Notes: a model not told the origin generated them from the letters alone. Shown: positions 36,047 to 45,629, counted from the first letter of the stretch. The stretch is 64,000 nt of DNA from DASQHL01 sp963843685 (GCA_963843685.1 CAWJLO010000008.1:186001-250000), one strand, 5' to 3'. Translations and numbers: made by a program.

Positions 36047-36607
36047 ATGACGAAACGCTTCTTGTTCCACGACGCCTTCTGGTTCCGCGTGCCGCTGAAG
36101 ACGGTGGTCGTCGGACTCTGCGTGTTCGGAATTCTGACGCTATGGCCAGCGTTCTGGCGGAACGACGCGCACGACCAGGCTCGGGCGGCGTTCGGACTGG
36201 TGATCATGGTGGCGTTCGCCCTGCTGGCGAGCATCTTCACAGTCGCAGTGAACGACGGATACGTGGAGATCGACGACGACGAGCTGTTGATCCGCTTCGA
36301 GGCGTTCTTCAACGCGCGCGTGGCATTGACCGACATCGTCACGGTGGGGCTGGTCGATCCCCGGCCGCACTGGCGGTACCGATTCGGGCTGTCGACGAAT
36401 TTCGTCGATCGCATCTCATGCAGCCACGGTGGAGCGCTCGTCGAGATAGAGCTGGCGCAGGCCTGCGTCACGAAGCTGTGGCCGCGGCACATCCCCGTGC
36501 GGCGGTTCTGGCTCGGCGTGCGGGAGCCGGAGACGTTCATCGCGAACCTGCGGGAAGCCGTCGGGCAGGCACAGGAGACCGCGCGATACGAGCGCCGAGC
36601 AGCCTGA
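36047..36607 (+). CDS. Membrane protein, PH-domain-like (hypothetical)
   Basis: 186 residues from ATG 36047 (MTKRFLFHDAFWFRVP). Two helices (VPLKTVVVGLCVFGILTLW and AAFGLVIMVAFALLASIFTV) are followed by a soluble part, YVEIDDDELLIRFEAFFNARVALTDI ... RFWLGVREPETFIANLREAV, that resembles bacterial PH-like (YdbT/YcxB) domains. Cellular role unknown. It is 42 bp before the PgpH-type gene on the same strand. Confidence 0.7.
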   Translation: MTKRFLFHDAFWFRVPLKTVVVGLCVFGILTLWPAFWRNDAHDQARAAFGLVIMVAFALLASIFTVAVNDGYVEIDDDELLIRFEAFFNARVALTDIVTVGLVDPRPHWRYRFGLSTNFVDRISCSHGGALVEIELAQACVTKLWPRHIPVRRFWLGVREPETFIANLREAVGQAQETARYERRAA

Positions 36608-36649
36608 TCGGTCGAGTCGACCCTGTATCATGAGATCCCGAGGCATCAC

Positions 36650-38833
36650 ATGATTCAACGCGGTGCGTCCCGCGGCATCACTCGTACGACTGCAGTCGCG
36701 TTCGGCGTGGCACTCGCGGCGCTATTGCTGATCGCGCTCTTTCCGATCTTCCCGCGGCAGTTCAGCGTGCGGGTGGGCGACACAGCCTCGCGGACGCTGC
36801 GGGCGCCGCGGGCGCTGTCGTTCGTGAGTGCGTCGCAGACCGCGGCAGACAAGAAACAGGCGGAGGACGCTGTGCCTCCGACGTATGTGTACGACCCCTC
36901 GATCCGCACGGCGCAGCTCGCGGAGTACGACAAGACCGTCGCGCAGATCGACGAGATCCGCACCGAGAACGCCGACTATCAGCACAAGAACGACGCCCTG
37001 GCCCGACTGCAGTTGTCGCCGCGCAGCATCGACACGGCGATCGGACTATCGGATGAGCGCTGGCAGGCCGTGGCCGCGGAGGGGCGGCGCGTGCTCTCGC
37101 AGGTCCTGAACGCGTCGATCGACGACGCCAGCGTAGCCGCCACGAAGGACAGCGTCGACTCGCAGATTGCGCCACAGTTCATCGCGGATGAAGCACTCCT
37201 AGCGGCGGAGCTGGTCCGACCGCTCATCGTTTCAACACAGAAGGTGGATCCGGACAAGACGCAGCAGGCGAAGGCGGCGGCGAGCGCGGCCATCCCGCCG
37301 CACGTGGTCAGCGTGGAGAAAGACGAGACCATCTTGCAGCCCGGCAAGCCCGTCGACGCGCTGACCGTGGAGAAGTTGAAGGAGGAAGGGCTGCTCTCGA
37401 ACCGCATCGTGATCCGCAACGTGATTGCGGTCGCGATTGTATCGGCGGTGATCGCGGCGTGCCTGGCGGCATATCTCGTCGTGCTGCGGCCCAAGGGGAT
37501 CGATTCGGAGCGCCACCTCCTAGCGCTGGCGCTGGTGGTCGCCTTGCCGCTGCTCGTTGCGAAGTTCTATCTGCCGCTGGTGCTTCCGGACGAGTCGAGA
37601 CACTTCCTGGCGTTCATGCTGCCGGTGGCGGTTGCGCCGATCCTGATCGCGGCACTGCTCGAGACGGACGTGGCGGTCGTGGTGTCGCTGGTGATCGGGG
37701 CGTTGATCGCGTTCGTGAGCGCGTTCCTACCGGACATTTCCCTGGTGGCGTCTGTCGGCCCGCTGGACTCGATGCGCCTGATGCTCGTGTACGGAGTCGC
37801 GCCGCTGGTGGGCGTGTTCCTGGTGCACAGGGCCGACCGGCTCAATCGCTTCCTCACCGCGGGGCTCGCCACCGGCGCGGCGAGCGGCGCTCTACTGGTG
37901 GCGACGTGGCTCATCGACGGGGACAGGACCAACGTCGACCTGGCGTGGATTGCGTTCGCGTGCGGCATGAACGGCGCGGTCGCGGGAGTGCTGGCGGCGG
38001 GCGTGTTCGTCACGCTCGGGGTGCTCTTCGGCGTCACGACGCGGATCCAGCTCATGGAACTGTCGCAACTCAACGCGCCGCTGTTGCGGCGGCTGCAGGA
38101 CGAGGCACCGGGCACCTTCCACCACAGCATCATCGTCGGGAACCTGGCTGAGCGCGCGGCGGACCTGATCGGGGCCGACGCGCTGCTGACAAGGGTCGGC
38201 TGCTATTACCACGACATCGGCAAGGTGATGCAGCCGGGAATGTATATCGAAAACATCGCGGGGGCGGAGTCGCCGCACGACGGGATGTCGCCGGAGGAGA
38301 GCGCGAGCGTGATCCAGCAGCACGTGCTCGGCGGCGTGGAGTTGGCGCGGCGGCAGCGGCTGCCGGCGCGGGTACAGGCGTTCATTCCGGAGCATCACGG
38401 CACGAGGTTGGTCGCCTTCTTTTATCGCAAGGCGGCGGAGAAGAACCCGGAGGTAGACCCGGCCCTGTATCAGTACCCCGGGCCGAAGCCACAGTCACGT
38501 GAGACCGCAATCGTGATGCTGGCGGACTCGACGGAGGCAGTGATCCGCGCGAGTGAAGACCGGTCGACGGAGCGCATCAACCAACTCGTAGACGAAGTGA
38601 TCGCAGAGCGCGTGGCAGAGGGGCAGTTGGACGAAAGCGACCTGACACTGCGAGACCTGCGGACGATCGCGGAGTCATTCAAGACGACGATGCGGGCGGT
38701 GTACCACCCGCGCGTGAAGTACCCGGAGCCGACGCCGATGGAGGCACGGCGGCGCGTCCTGCGGCTGCCGATGCGCACGCTGGGCGGGCAGCGGGTGGAC
38801 GTGCCGGACCCGCGGCGCCGCAAGCTCGATTGA
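36650..38833 (+). CDS. 7TM-HD family phosphodiesterase (PgpH-like)
   Basis: 727 residues. After one helix there is a ~240-residue extracellular 7TMR-HDED sensor (RAPRALSFVSASQTAADKKQ ... VSVEKDETILQPGKPV), about seven helices (~260-460), then a cytoplasmic HD domain with FHHSIIVGNLAERAADLIGA, CYYHDIGKVMQPGMYIEN and FIPEHHGTRLVAFFY. PgpH proteins hydrolyse cyclic di-AMP, controlled by the outer sensor. The metal ligands H, HD and H-H are all visible. A possible -10 (TATCAT, 36625-36630) precedes ATG 36650. Confidence 0.92.
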   Translation: MIQRGASRGITRTTAVAFGVALAALLLIALFPIFPRQFSVRVGDTASRTLRAPRALSFVSASQTAADKKQAEDAVPPTYVYDPSIRTAQLAEYDKTVAQIDEIRTENADYQHKNDALARLQLSPRSIDTAIGLSDERWQAVAAEGRRVLSQVLNASIDDASVAATKDSVDSQIAPQFIADEALLAAELVRPLIVSTQKVDPDKTQQAKAAASAAIPPHVVSVEKDETILQPGKPVDALTVEKLKEEGLLSNRIVIRNVIAVAIVSAVIAACLAAYLVVLRPKGIDSERHLLALALVVALPLLVAKFYLPLVLPDESRHFLAFMLPVAVAPILIAALLETDVAVVVSLVIGALIAFVSAFLPDISLVASVGPLDSMRLMLVYGVAPLVGVFLVHRADRLNRFLTAGLATGAASGALLVATWLIDGDRTNVDLAWIAFACGMNGAVAGVLAAGVFVTLGVLFGVTTRIQLMELSQLNAPLLRRLQDEAPGTFHHSIIVGNLAERAADLIGADALLTRVGCYYHDIGKVMQPGMYIENIAGAESPHDGMSPEESASVIQQHVLGGVELARRQRLPARVQAFIPEHHGTRLVAFFYRKAAEKNPEVDPALYQYPGPKPQSRETAIVMLADSTEAVIRASEDRSTERINQLVDEVIAERVAEGQLDESDLTLRDLRTIAESFKTTMRAVYHPRVKYPEPTPMEARRRVLRLPMRTLGGQRVDVPDPRRRKLD

Positions 38834-38969
38834 CGGCAGACGCATGAGGCGAAGGGCGCGTGGATTACGGTTCGTTCACACGGCGCCTCGATTGAACCTG
38901 TTACACTTACTACGAACGTGGCGCTTTCAAGTGGGGCGCTGAATGAGGAGAGAGGTCCAAAGAAGATAC

Positions 38970-39836
38970 ATGGGTGCAACTGCCAAGACTCTGCTGCTGA
39001 TGGGTGTGCTGACAGGCCTCCTCGGCGCGCTGGGGTACCTGTTTCTGGGCGGGTGGATTGGGCTGGTGTTCTTCCTGCTGATCGCCGGCGCTTTCAACAT
39101 GTTCGCCTACTGGAAATCGGACTCGCTGGCACTCCGGATGGCCGGAGCGCACGAGGTGACGCCGGAGCAGGAGCCCCGCCTCCACCGCGTGGTGGAGGAG
39201 GTGGTGTCGCTGACGTCGCTGCCGAAGCCGAAGGTATACGTGGTGGACAATCCGTCGCCAAACGCGTTCGCGACGGGGCGCAACCCGAAGCACGCGGTGG
39301 TCGCCGCGACGACGGGCATCATGAACCTGCTCGACGACCGAGAGCTGAAGGGCGTGATCGCCCACGAGCTGGGGCACGTGGGGAACCGCGACATCCTCAT
39401 CGGGGCGATCGCGGCGGTGTTCGCCGGGGCGATCGCGATGGTGACGAACATGCTCGGCTGGAGCATGATGTTCGGGGGCTTCGGCGGCGGGCGTCGCAAC
39501 AACGACAACATGCTGCTGGCGATTGCGGCGATCATCCTGATGCCGATCGCCGCGAGCATCGTGCAGCTTTCGATCTCGCGGACGCGGGAGTACGAGGCGG
39601 ACAAGACGGGCGCGAAGACGACGCACGACCCGGAGGCACTCGCCGACGCGCTCGCGAAGCTGGAGCAGGGCGCCGCGGTGCGGCCGATGCAGGTGAATCC
39701 GGCGGCGGCGCACATGTACATCGTGAACCCGCTTGCCGGGCTGCGGGGCGCGAACATGTCGGGGCTGTTCAGCACCCACCCGCCGATCGAGGAGCGGATC
39801 AAGCGGCTGCGGCAGATGGCGCGGACAGGCGTCTAG
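38970..39836 (+). CDS. htpX: HtpX zinc metalloprotease
   Basis: 288 residues. It begins GATAKTLLLMGVLTGLLGAL after the start. Zinc motif GVIAHELGHVGNRDI with the third ligand Glu in SRTREYEADKTGA; NPSPNAFATGRNPKHAVVA and FSTHPPIEERIKRLR are family-typical. Four helices, active site facing the cytoplasm. It degrades misfolded membrane proteins. An in-frame ATG nine codons upstream (38943) is an alternative start. The bidirectional palindrome at 39861 follows. Confidence 0.93.
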   Translation: MGATAKTLLLMGVLTGLLGALGYLFLGGWIGLVFFLLIAGAFNMFAYWKSDSLALRMAGAHEVTPEQEPRLHRVVEEVVSLTSLPKPKVYVVDNPSPNAFATGRNPKHAVVAATTGIMNLLDDRELKGVIAHELGHVGNRDILIGAIAAVFAGAIAMVTNMLGWSMMFGGFGGGRRNNDNMLLAIAAIILMPIAASIVQLSISRTREYEADKTGAKTTHDPEALADALAKLEQGAAVRPMQVNPAAAHMYIVNPLAGLRGANMSGLFSTHPPIEERIKRLRQMARTGV

Positions 39837-39860
39837 TCCGCAGCACAGCGAAGTAAGCGT

Positions 39861-39892
39861 GGAAGGCCGTCGCGTCGACGCGACGGCCTTCC
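39861..39892. terminator. Perfect 32-bp palindrome, bidirectional terminator
   Basis: GGAAGGCCGTCGCGTC followed by GACGCGACGGCCTTCC, a perfect inverted repeat between the convergent htpX and rarA genes. It is followed by TGTTTC on plus; it works equally for both strands. Confidence 0.8.
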
Positions 39893-39915
39893 TGTTTCAC
39901 TCCGCGGATCGGCAG

Positions 39916-41268
39916 CTACGACTGTTGCTCGCGCTCGGCCCGCTCGCGCTTGCGGCGGCCCTCCCAGCCCTGGTCGGTGGGCCGGTAGTAGGTGTGGCCG
40001 GCAACACGGTCGGGCAGGTGCTGCTGCTCGACGACGTGGCCCTCGTAGTCGTGGGCGTACTTGTAGCCAGCGCCGTAGCCCATCTGGCGCATGAGGCCGG
40101 TGACGGCGTTGCGCAGGTGCAGCGGGACGGGGTCGTTGCGGGTGTTCTCCACGTCCTTGAGGGCGGCCCCGTAGGCGCTGCCGGTGCTGTTGCTCTTCGG
40201 CGCCAGGGCGAGATAGAGGGCGGTCTCCGCCATGGGGTAGAAGCCCTCGGGCAGCCCGATGAAATGCACCGCCTGCTGGCACGCGCTCGCGACGACCATG
40301 GCCATCGGATCAGCGAGGCCGACGTCCTCTGACGCGAGAATGACCATGCGCCGGACGATGAACAGCGGATCCTCGCCGGCCTCGATCATGCGGGCAAGCC
40401 AGTAGAGCGCGGCATCCGGGTCGGAGCCGCGCAGCGACTTGATGAAGGCGGAGATGGTGTCGTAGTGGGCGTCGCCCTGGCGGTCGTAGAGGTAGGTGCG
40501 GTGCTGGAGCGCCTCCTCGACGTCTTCGACGGTGACGCGGGGATTCTTGCCGCCCCGGGCCTCTGCGCCAACGACGGCCGACTCGATGGCGTTGAGGGCG
40601 ATGCGGGCATCGCCGCCGACGGAGGCAGCGAGCGCGTCGACGGCGTCGTCCTCAACGGTCACGCCGCTGGCGCCGAGGCCGCGCTCTTCATCGGCGAGGG
40701 CCTGGCGGACGATGCGGGCGATGCTGTCCGGCTCGAGCATCTTGAGGGCGAAGACGCGGGAGCGCGAGAGCAGCGGTCCGATCACTTCGAACGAGGGGTT
40801 CTCGGTCGTCGCGCCGATGAGAACGACGGTGCCGTCCTCGACGAAGGGCAGGATGGCGTCCTGCTGGGCCTTATTGAAGCGATGGATCTCGTCGATGAAG
40901 AGGACTGTGCGGCCGAGACCGGCGCGGAGCCGCTCGCGCGCCTCTGCGACCGCCTTGCGGAGGTCGGCGACGCCGGCTGAGACGGCGGAGACGGGCACGA
41001 ACGTCGCCTTGGTGCGCGTGGCGATGATGCGGGCGAGGGTGGTCTTACCGGTGCCGGGCGGCCCCCAGAGGATGATCGAGGGGAGGTTGTCCGCCTCGAC
41101 GAGGCGACGGAGAATGCGGCCTTCACCGACGAGGTGCTCCTGTCCGACGTACTCGTCGAAGCTGCGCGGACGCACGCGCGCGGCGAGCGGCGCACCGGGC
41201 TGCGGTGCACCGTCAGGACCGCGCTCGTCGAACAGGGGCGTCGACTTCGGGGTCGCGCGTCGTGGCAT
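39916..41268 (-). CDS. rarA: Replication-associated recombination protein A (RarA/MgsA)
   Basis: 450 residues, AAA+ clamp-loader-like ATPase acting at stalled forks. PLAARVRPRSFDEYVGQEH, Walker A ILWGPPGTGKTTLARI, Walker B VLFIDEIHRFNKAQQDA, sensor LIGATTENPSFEV, and the C-terminal tetramer domain with HYDTISAFIKSLRGSDPDAA and PEGFYPMAETALYLALAPKS. The length and every block match the family. Single gene convergent with htpX. Confidence 0.95.
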   Translation of the reverse strand: MPRRATPKSTPLFDERGPDGAPQPGAPLAARVRPRSFDEYVGQEHLVGEGRILRRLVEADNLPSIILWGPPGTGKTTLARIIATRTKATFVPVSAVSAGVADLRKAVAEARERLRAGLGRTVLFIDEIHRFNKAQQDAILPFVEDGTVVLIGATTENPSFEVIGPLLSRSRVFALKMLEPDSIARIVRQALADEERGLGASGVTVEDDAVDALAASVGGDARIALNAIESAVVGAEARGGKNPRVTVEDVEEALQHRTYLYDRQGDAHYDTISAFIKSLRGSDPDAALYWLARMIEAGEDPLFIVRRMVILASEDVGLADPMAMVVASACQQAVHFIGLPEGFYPMAETALYLALAPKSNSTGSAYGAALKDVENTRNDPVPLHLRNAVTGLMRQMGYGAGYKYAHDYEGHVVEQQHLPDRVAGHTYYRPTDQGWEGRRKRERAEREQQS

Positions 41269-41299
41269 GGGGGCAGTGTACTTCCGGAACGCGAGTGGG

Positions 41300-42153
41300 C
41301 TAGATGTTGTTGAAGCGACTGAGGCCGGGGATGTCGCTGAAATAGCCGTTGAACAGCGTCATCTCATTCGAGAACAGCAGGATGCCGACAAAGATGACGA
41401 GAGCGCCGGTGGCGATCTCCACGAGGGGCATGGCGCCGCGCATGCGGCGGAGGAATGCCGTCACGGGGACAACCGCGAGTCCGGTGATGATGAACGGGAC
41501 TCCGAGGCCGAGCGAATACACGAGGAGCAGGTAGCTGCCCTTCGCGACGGATGAGCTGGTCGCCGAGAGCGTGAGGATCGCGCCGAGGACAGGTCCGATG
41601 CAGGGCGTCCATCCGACGGCGAACGCAGCGCCGACGCCGAAGGACTTCGTGTAGCCGAGGCCGTGCGCCACGCCGGTGCTCATCGCACTTCCGCGGCGGG
41701 CTCCCCCTCCCCCGCCGATGGCGATGGTGCCGCCGCCCGCAGTCGCGGTTTCGAGCGTAAAGCTCCGGTAGAGGAGTGGGATCTTGATGACGCCGAGGAG
41801 ATTGAGACCCATCACGATGAGGAACACGCCGCCGACCTTCTCAAGCACGGACAGGTGGTCGCGAACGACGTAGCTGGAGTCCTGGCTGAGCGAGGGCGCC
41901 GAGGAGCCCGGCGGAAGCGCCGATGAAGGTGAAGACGGCGGTGAAGCCGAGCACGAAGGACACGGCGTGGGTGACCGTCTCGCGGCGGGCGGAGCGGCCT
42001 TGCTCGAGCGTGGCGGTGGTGCCGGTGAGATGGGCGAGGTACGCCGGGACGAGGGGCAGCACGCAGGGAGAGAGGAACGAGAGCACGCCCGGCCGCGAAG
42101 GCGAAGGCGAAGCCCCACGGCCCCGTCAGAAACTGGACCCAACCCTCGGTCAA
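41300..42153 (-). CDS. ccdA: CcdA-family cytochrome c biogenesis protein (two frameshifts)
   Basis: Six-helix thiol transporter that carries reducing power across the membrane. Three frames must be joined. The start MTEGWVQFLTGPWGFAFAFAAG shifts near 42088-42093 (GGG) to VLSFLSPCVLPLVPAYLAHL. That shifts near 41894-41900 to DSSYVVRDHLSVLEKVGGVF and on to the end. Both redox Cys are present (SPCVLPLVP and GWTPCIGPVLGA). One base fewer at each spot restores one protein of about 280 residues. It is last of a minus-strand group with two small genes. The shifts may be sequencing errors in short G/C runs. Confidence 0.8.
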
Positions 42154-42162
42154 TGTGCGCTC

Positions 42163-42387
42163 CTAGCCGAACGGCGAGTCAGCGACGTCGGGGATGCCGA
42201 GCAGCGCCAGGCGCGCCTTGTCGTAGCGCTCCTTGGCTCGCTCCTCGCGGTTCAGCAGCCCCTTGAACTGGTCGCCGACGAGCGTCTTCGTGCCATCGAG
42301 GAAGACGGCGTGGAGGTCCTGGAGCTGCTTCTGCCAGTCCTCGTAGGCCTTCAAGTACGCCTCGCGGCGCTCGTCGCTGACCTTCAT
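42163..42387 (-). CDS. Small charged hypothetical protein
   Basis: 74 residues (MKVSDERREAYLKAYEDWQK...), strongly helical and rich in Lys, Glu, Asp and Arg, with no Cys and no membrane segment. No family recognised. It sits 9 bp before ccdA and 12 bp after a small membrane protein gene, so the three are probably one transcript. ATG 42387 has GGAGGCACG upstream. Confidence 0.6.
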   Translation of the reverse strand: MKVSDERREAYLKAYEDWQKQLQDLHAVFLDGTKTLVGDQFKGLLNREERAKERYDKARLALLGIPDVADSPFG

Positions 42388-42399
42388 CGTGCCTCCGGC

Positions 42400-42726
42400 T
42401 CACGTCAGGCTAGCGCGAGAAGCCGGCGCTCGGCCAGTTCGAGTCCGACTGCGGCGACGTCTCCGGAGCACCGACCGCCGCAGCGAGAGACCCATGGCGG
42501 CGCTCAAGGCGGCCACGCAGGCAACGTCTTTCATCGGGAGGTCCGGGCCGCCGGGCAGCGTCACGTCCTGCCCGACAGCCTGGGTTGGTATCGCCGGGTC
42601 ACGGACGGCCGGCGAGTGTTGCGGCGCGGCATCGACGCTCTCGCCGCGCGCGGCCGGGAGTACGAACGAGAGGCCGGCGGCTGCGGCGAGGGCGAGCATC
42701 AGGACGACGAGGATCAGGGTACGCAC
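42400..42726 (-). CDS. Small anchored protein upstream of ccdA
   Basis: 108 residues from GTG 42726, which has GGAGG 8 nt upstream. An N-terminal helix (LILVVLMLALAAAAGLSFVL) is followed by a Pro/Ala/Asp linker, a short CVAALSAAMGLSLRR segment and an Arg-rich tail that looks out of character. A frameshift like those in ccdA may have altered the C-terminus. In ccdA loci this position often holds a thioredoxin-like partner, but no CxxC motif is visible here. Confidence 0.45.
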   Translation of the reverse strand: MRTLILVVLMLALAAAAGLSFVLPAARGESVDAAPQHSPAVRDPAIPTQAVGQDVTLPGGPDLPMKDVACVAALSAAMGLSLRRSVLRRRRRSRTRTGRAPASRASLT

Positions 42727-42874
42727 GGATATCACCTCCGCATGCAGCCTCTTGCGAAGGACTGCGCCGTCGCCTGACGCGACGAAGGCGGCTGACCTAC
42801 GGGACGCCGACGATGGGCGCTGTTGGCTGTAACGCGCGCTCGCTACGCTGTGCCGGGAACGAGAGGAGCGACCC

Positions 42875-44206
42875 GTGCCACAACCGCCGCGCATCGACTG
42901 GGACGCCGTCTCTGAGGAGGCGACTCGCCTGCTATCCGACTTCATCCGCATCGACACGTCGAACCCGCCGGGGCGAGAGAAGGCGGCGTGCGATTGGCTG
43001 GCGGGGCTGCTGCGGGCCGAGGGGATCGACGAGATTGCCTTCTATGATGCGTCTGACAGCAGCGAGCACGGCGCCGAGCGGATGAACATGACGGCGACGC
43101 TCCGCGGGGACGGGCGGAAGGCGCCGCTGATCCTCCTCAGTCACACCGACGTGGTGCCCGTGGAGCGCCAGTACTGGGAGTTCGAGCCGTTCTCCGGGGC
43201 GGTCGTCGACGGCGTGATCTACGGGCGGGGCGCGCTGGACATGAAGTCGATGGGGATCATGGAGCTGATGGCGATGTTCCTCATTAGGCGGCACGGGATC
43301 CCCCACAGCCGCGATATCGTCTACATGGCGCTGGCGGACGAGGAGGCTGGCGGCCGGTGGGGGATCGAGTGGATGGAGGCGCACCACCCCGAGCTGCTCG
43401 ATGCGGAGTATGTGATCAACGAGGGCGGCTGGGGCAGCGCCGAGGTGTTCGGGGTGCGGCGTCCGGCGTTCAACTGCTCGGTCAGCGAAAAGGGGCCGCT
43501 CTGGCTGAAGCTGACAGCGGAGGGGCGCCCGGGGCACGGCTCCGTGCCACACCCGGACAACGCACTGGAGCGGCTGGTGCGGGCGCTGTACCGCATCCAG
43601 GAGTGGACGCGGCCGGTGGCGGTGGTGCCGGAGCTGCGGGAGTACTTCAACCGTCTGCACCGGGCGCAGATCATGGCGGGCGACGGGTCGCAGGCGGCGA
43701 TGGAGAAGCTGGCGGCCGACAACCTGCTCGCTCGCGCGGTGCTTACGAACACCGTCAGCACGACCTCGGCGCACTCCGGCATGAAGCACAACGTCATTCC
43801 GGGCATCGCCGAAGCTACGCTCGACTGCCGGCTCCTTCCGGGGCAGGATCCAGCGGAGTTCACGCAGCAGGTGCGCGACATCGTCGCCGACCCGAAAGTG
43901 CGGGTAGAGTCGATCTTCGAATCGAGCACGCCGGCGTCGCCGATCCAGACGGAGCTGTTCGGCGTGATCGAGGACACGGTGCACGACCACATGGAGGAGG
44001 CGCTGGTGTTGCCCAGCGTATCGGCGGGGTTCACGGACTCGCGCGTCTTCCGCAAGCACGGGATCACGTCGTACGGCTTCATTCCGTACCTGTTGGAGCA
44101 GAATGAGGCAATGACGGTTCACGGGCACAACGAGCGCATCACAATCGAGAACCTGAGACTGGGGACGCAGATCCTCTTCGAGACGGTGCGCCGGATCTGC
44201 TCCTGA
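42875..44206 (+). CDS. M20-family zinc peptidase/deacylase
   Basis: 443 residues. Metal and catalytic blocks are LILLSHTDVVPVERQYW (His-Asp), GRGALDMKSMG (bridging Asp), MALADEEAGGRWG (Glu-Glu) and the final TVHGHNERI His. A dimerisation domain lies between, with RPGHGSVPHPDNALERL. It belongs to the ArgE/DapE/CPG2-like branch that removes acyl or amino-acid groups. Substrate unknown. GTG 42875 has GAGGAG upstream. It is divergent from the ccdA group and is followed after 48 bp by the 3-hydroxyacyl-CoA dehydrogenase gene. Confidence 0.92.
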   Translation: MPQPPRIDWDAVSEEATRLLSDFIRIDTSNPPGREKAACDWLAGLLRAEGIDEIAFYDASDSSEHGAERMNMTATLRGDGRKAPLILLSHTDVVPVERQYWEFEPFSGAVVDGVIYGRGALDMKSMGIMELMAMFLIRRHGIPHSRDIVYMALADEEAGGRWGIEWMEAHHPELLDAEYVINEGGWGSAEVFGVRRPAFNCSVSEKGPLWLKLTAEGRPGHGSVPHPDNALERLVRALYRIQEWTRPVAVVPELREYFNRLHRAQIMAGDGSQAAMEKLAADNLLARAVLTNTVSTTSAHSGMKHNVIPGIAEATLDCRLLPGQDPAEFTQQVRDIVADPKVRVESIFESSTPASPIQTELFGVIEDTVHDHMEEALVLPSVSAGFTDSRVFRKHGITSYGFIPYLLEQNEAMTVHGHNERITIENLRLGTQILFETVRRICS

Positions 44207-44254
44207 ACACGGCGGCGCACACGAAACGAGACGCAGGCATGTGGAGGCAAGGAC

Positions 44255-45004
44255 ATGACGGTCGAGGACATCAAGCTGGTCGGAGTGATGGGTGGCGGCG
44301 TGATGGGCGGCGGCATCGCGCAGACGTTCGCGGCGCATGGGTTCACGACGATCATCCGTGACCTGAACGACGAGCTGATCGAGAAGACGCGCTACTCGAT
44401 GGTCGACGGGCGCTTCGGGCTGAAAGGGTCCGTCGAGCGAGGAAAGATGACGCAGGGCGAGTGCGACGCGGCTATCGCGCGATTCTCGTTCACAACGGAC
44501 GTCAATGACCTCCGCGACTGCGATCTGATCGTCGAGGCGGTGCCGGAGAACCTGGATCTGAAGAAGGCGGTGTTCTCGGAGTTCGACGGGTTCGTGAAGA
44601 AGGACGCGACCTTCGCGACGAACACTTCGGGATTCGCTATCTCCGACCTGAACAAGGCGGTATCCCGGCGCCAGCGGTTCGTCGGGTTTCACTGGTTCAG
44701 CCCGGCGTTCATCATGAAGCCGATCGAGATCGTGTACGCACCGGAGACCTCGCAGGAGACGGTCGACACGATGCTCGCACTGGCGGAACGGCTCGGGAAG
44801 GTGCCGATCCGTGTCAAGGACGCACCGGGCAAGTATGGATTCGTGGCGAACAGGATCTACTTCGCGATGGTGGCCGAGGCGCGTAAGGTGCTGGACGAGG
44901 GCGTGGCGAGCGCGGATGACATCAATGCGGCGATGCGGTTGGGGTTCAACTGGCCGGCGGGCCCGCTCGAAATGGTGACGGGAGCGCGCAAGGGATGGCA
45001 GTGA
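44255..45004 (+). CDS. 3-hydroxyacyl-CoA dehydrogenase family protein (short)
   Basis: 249 residues. Rossmann motif GVMGGGVMGGGIAQTFAAHG, CDLIVEAVPENLDLKKAVF, ATNTSGFAISDL, catalytic His in FVGFHWFSPAFIMKPIEIV and GFVANRIYFAMVAEA. The C-terminal domain stops at GFNWPAGPLEMVTGARKGWQ, roughly 30-40 residues earlier than Hbd/PaaH-type enzymes (about 285). It is either a short natural variant or 3'-truncated; the next gene follows after 31 bp. It oxidises 3-hydroxyacyl-CoA in beta-oxidation, in keeping with the two thiolases at 27-30 kb. Confidence 0.88.
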   Translation: MTVEDIKLVGVMGGGVMGGGIAQTFAAHGFTTIIRDLNDELIEKTRYSMVDGRFGLKGSVERGKMTQGECDAAIARFSFTTDVNDLRDCDLIVEAVPENLDLKKAVFSEFDGFVKKDATFATNTSGFAISDLNKAVSRRQRFVGFHWFSPAFIMKPIEIVYAPETSQETVDTMLALAERLGKVPIRVKDAPGKYGFVANRIYFAMVAEARKVLDEGVASADDINAAMRLGFNWPAGPLEMVTGARKGWQ

Positions 45005-45035
45005 CGCGCGACGACTCTCCCGTTGCCGTTCCTCC

Positions 45036-45629
45036 GTGCTGATTGACCTGCACACGCACACCAAGGTGAATTCGGCGTGCAGCGCTCTCACTCCGGAAGC
45101 GCTGGTACGTGCCGCGCGAGCGCGAGGGCTCGACGGCGTCTGCATCACCGAGCACGATGCGTTGTGGCCGCGCGCTGAGGCGGAGCGCGTGTCGCGCGAG
45201 ACGGAGTTCCTCGTACTGCGCGGGATGGAGGTTACGACGGAGGTTGGCCACGTGCTCGTATTCGGACTGGACTCGCATCTGCCCTCGATGGCCGCGCTTG
45301 GTGAGCTGCATCGGATCGTGCGGGCGGAGGGGGCGCTGATGTACCTCGCGCACCCCAGCCGACGCTACGGATCCCTGCCGCCTGATGACCTGGCGTCGAT
45401 GTTCGACTCTGTCGAGGTGCAGAATGGAACAGAGGGTCTGTTGCAGAACGAGAACGCTGCACATCTCGCTCGCGGGCTGCCGCTGCCGGGAATCGGGGGC
45501 AGCGATTGCCACGGCGTTCGGGAAGTGGGAAGCTGCGCGACCGAGTTCAACGCCAGGATCATCGATCAAACCACGTTTATCGACGCGCTGCGCTCGGGAG
45601 CGTACCACGCTCGCCGGTTGCGGCAGTGA
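45036..45629 (+). CDS. PHP-domain metal-dependent phosphoesterase
   Basis: 197 residues from GTG 45036. It begins LIDLHTHTKVNSACSALTPE (HxH metal ligands), then GVCITEHDALWPRAEAE, MYLAHPSRRYGS, VEVQNGTEG and GGSDCHGVREVG, the four PHP motifs. Small stand-alone PHP proteins of this type dephosphorylate nucleotides or act as co-factors of DNA enzymes; the substrate is not evident. It lies 31 bp after the dehydrogenase gene. Confidence 0.88.
   Translation: MLIDLHTHTKVNSACSALTPEALVRAARARGLDGVCITEHDALWPRAEAERVSRETEFLVLRGMEVTTEVGHVLVFGLDSHLPSMAALGELHRIVRAEGALMYLAHPSRRYGSLPPDDLASMFDSVEVQNGTEGLLQNENAAHLARGLPLPGIGGSDCHGVREVGSCATEFNARIIDQTTFIDALRSGAYHARRLRQ

Noticed and set aside
42932..45148. A 738-codon minus-strand frame opposite the M20 peptidase and dehydrogenase
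   Set aside because: Arg/His/Leu-rich shadow of two well-conserved plus-strand genes; no motif of its own.
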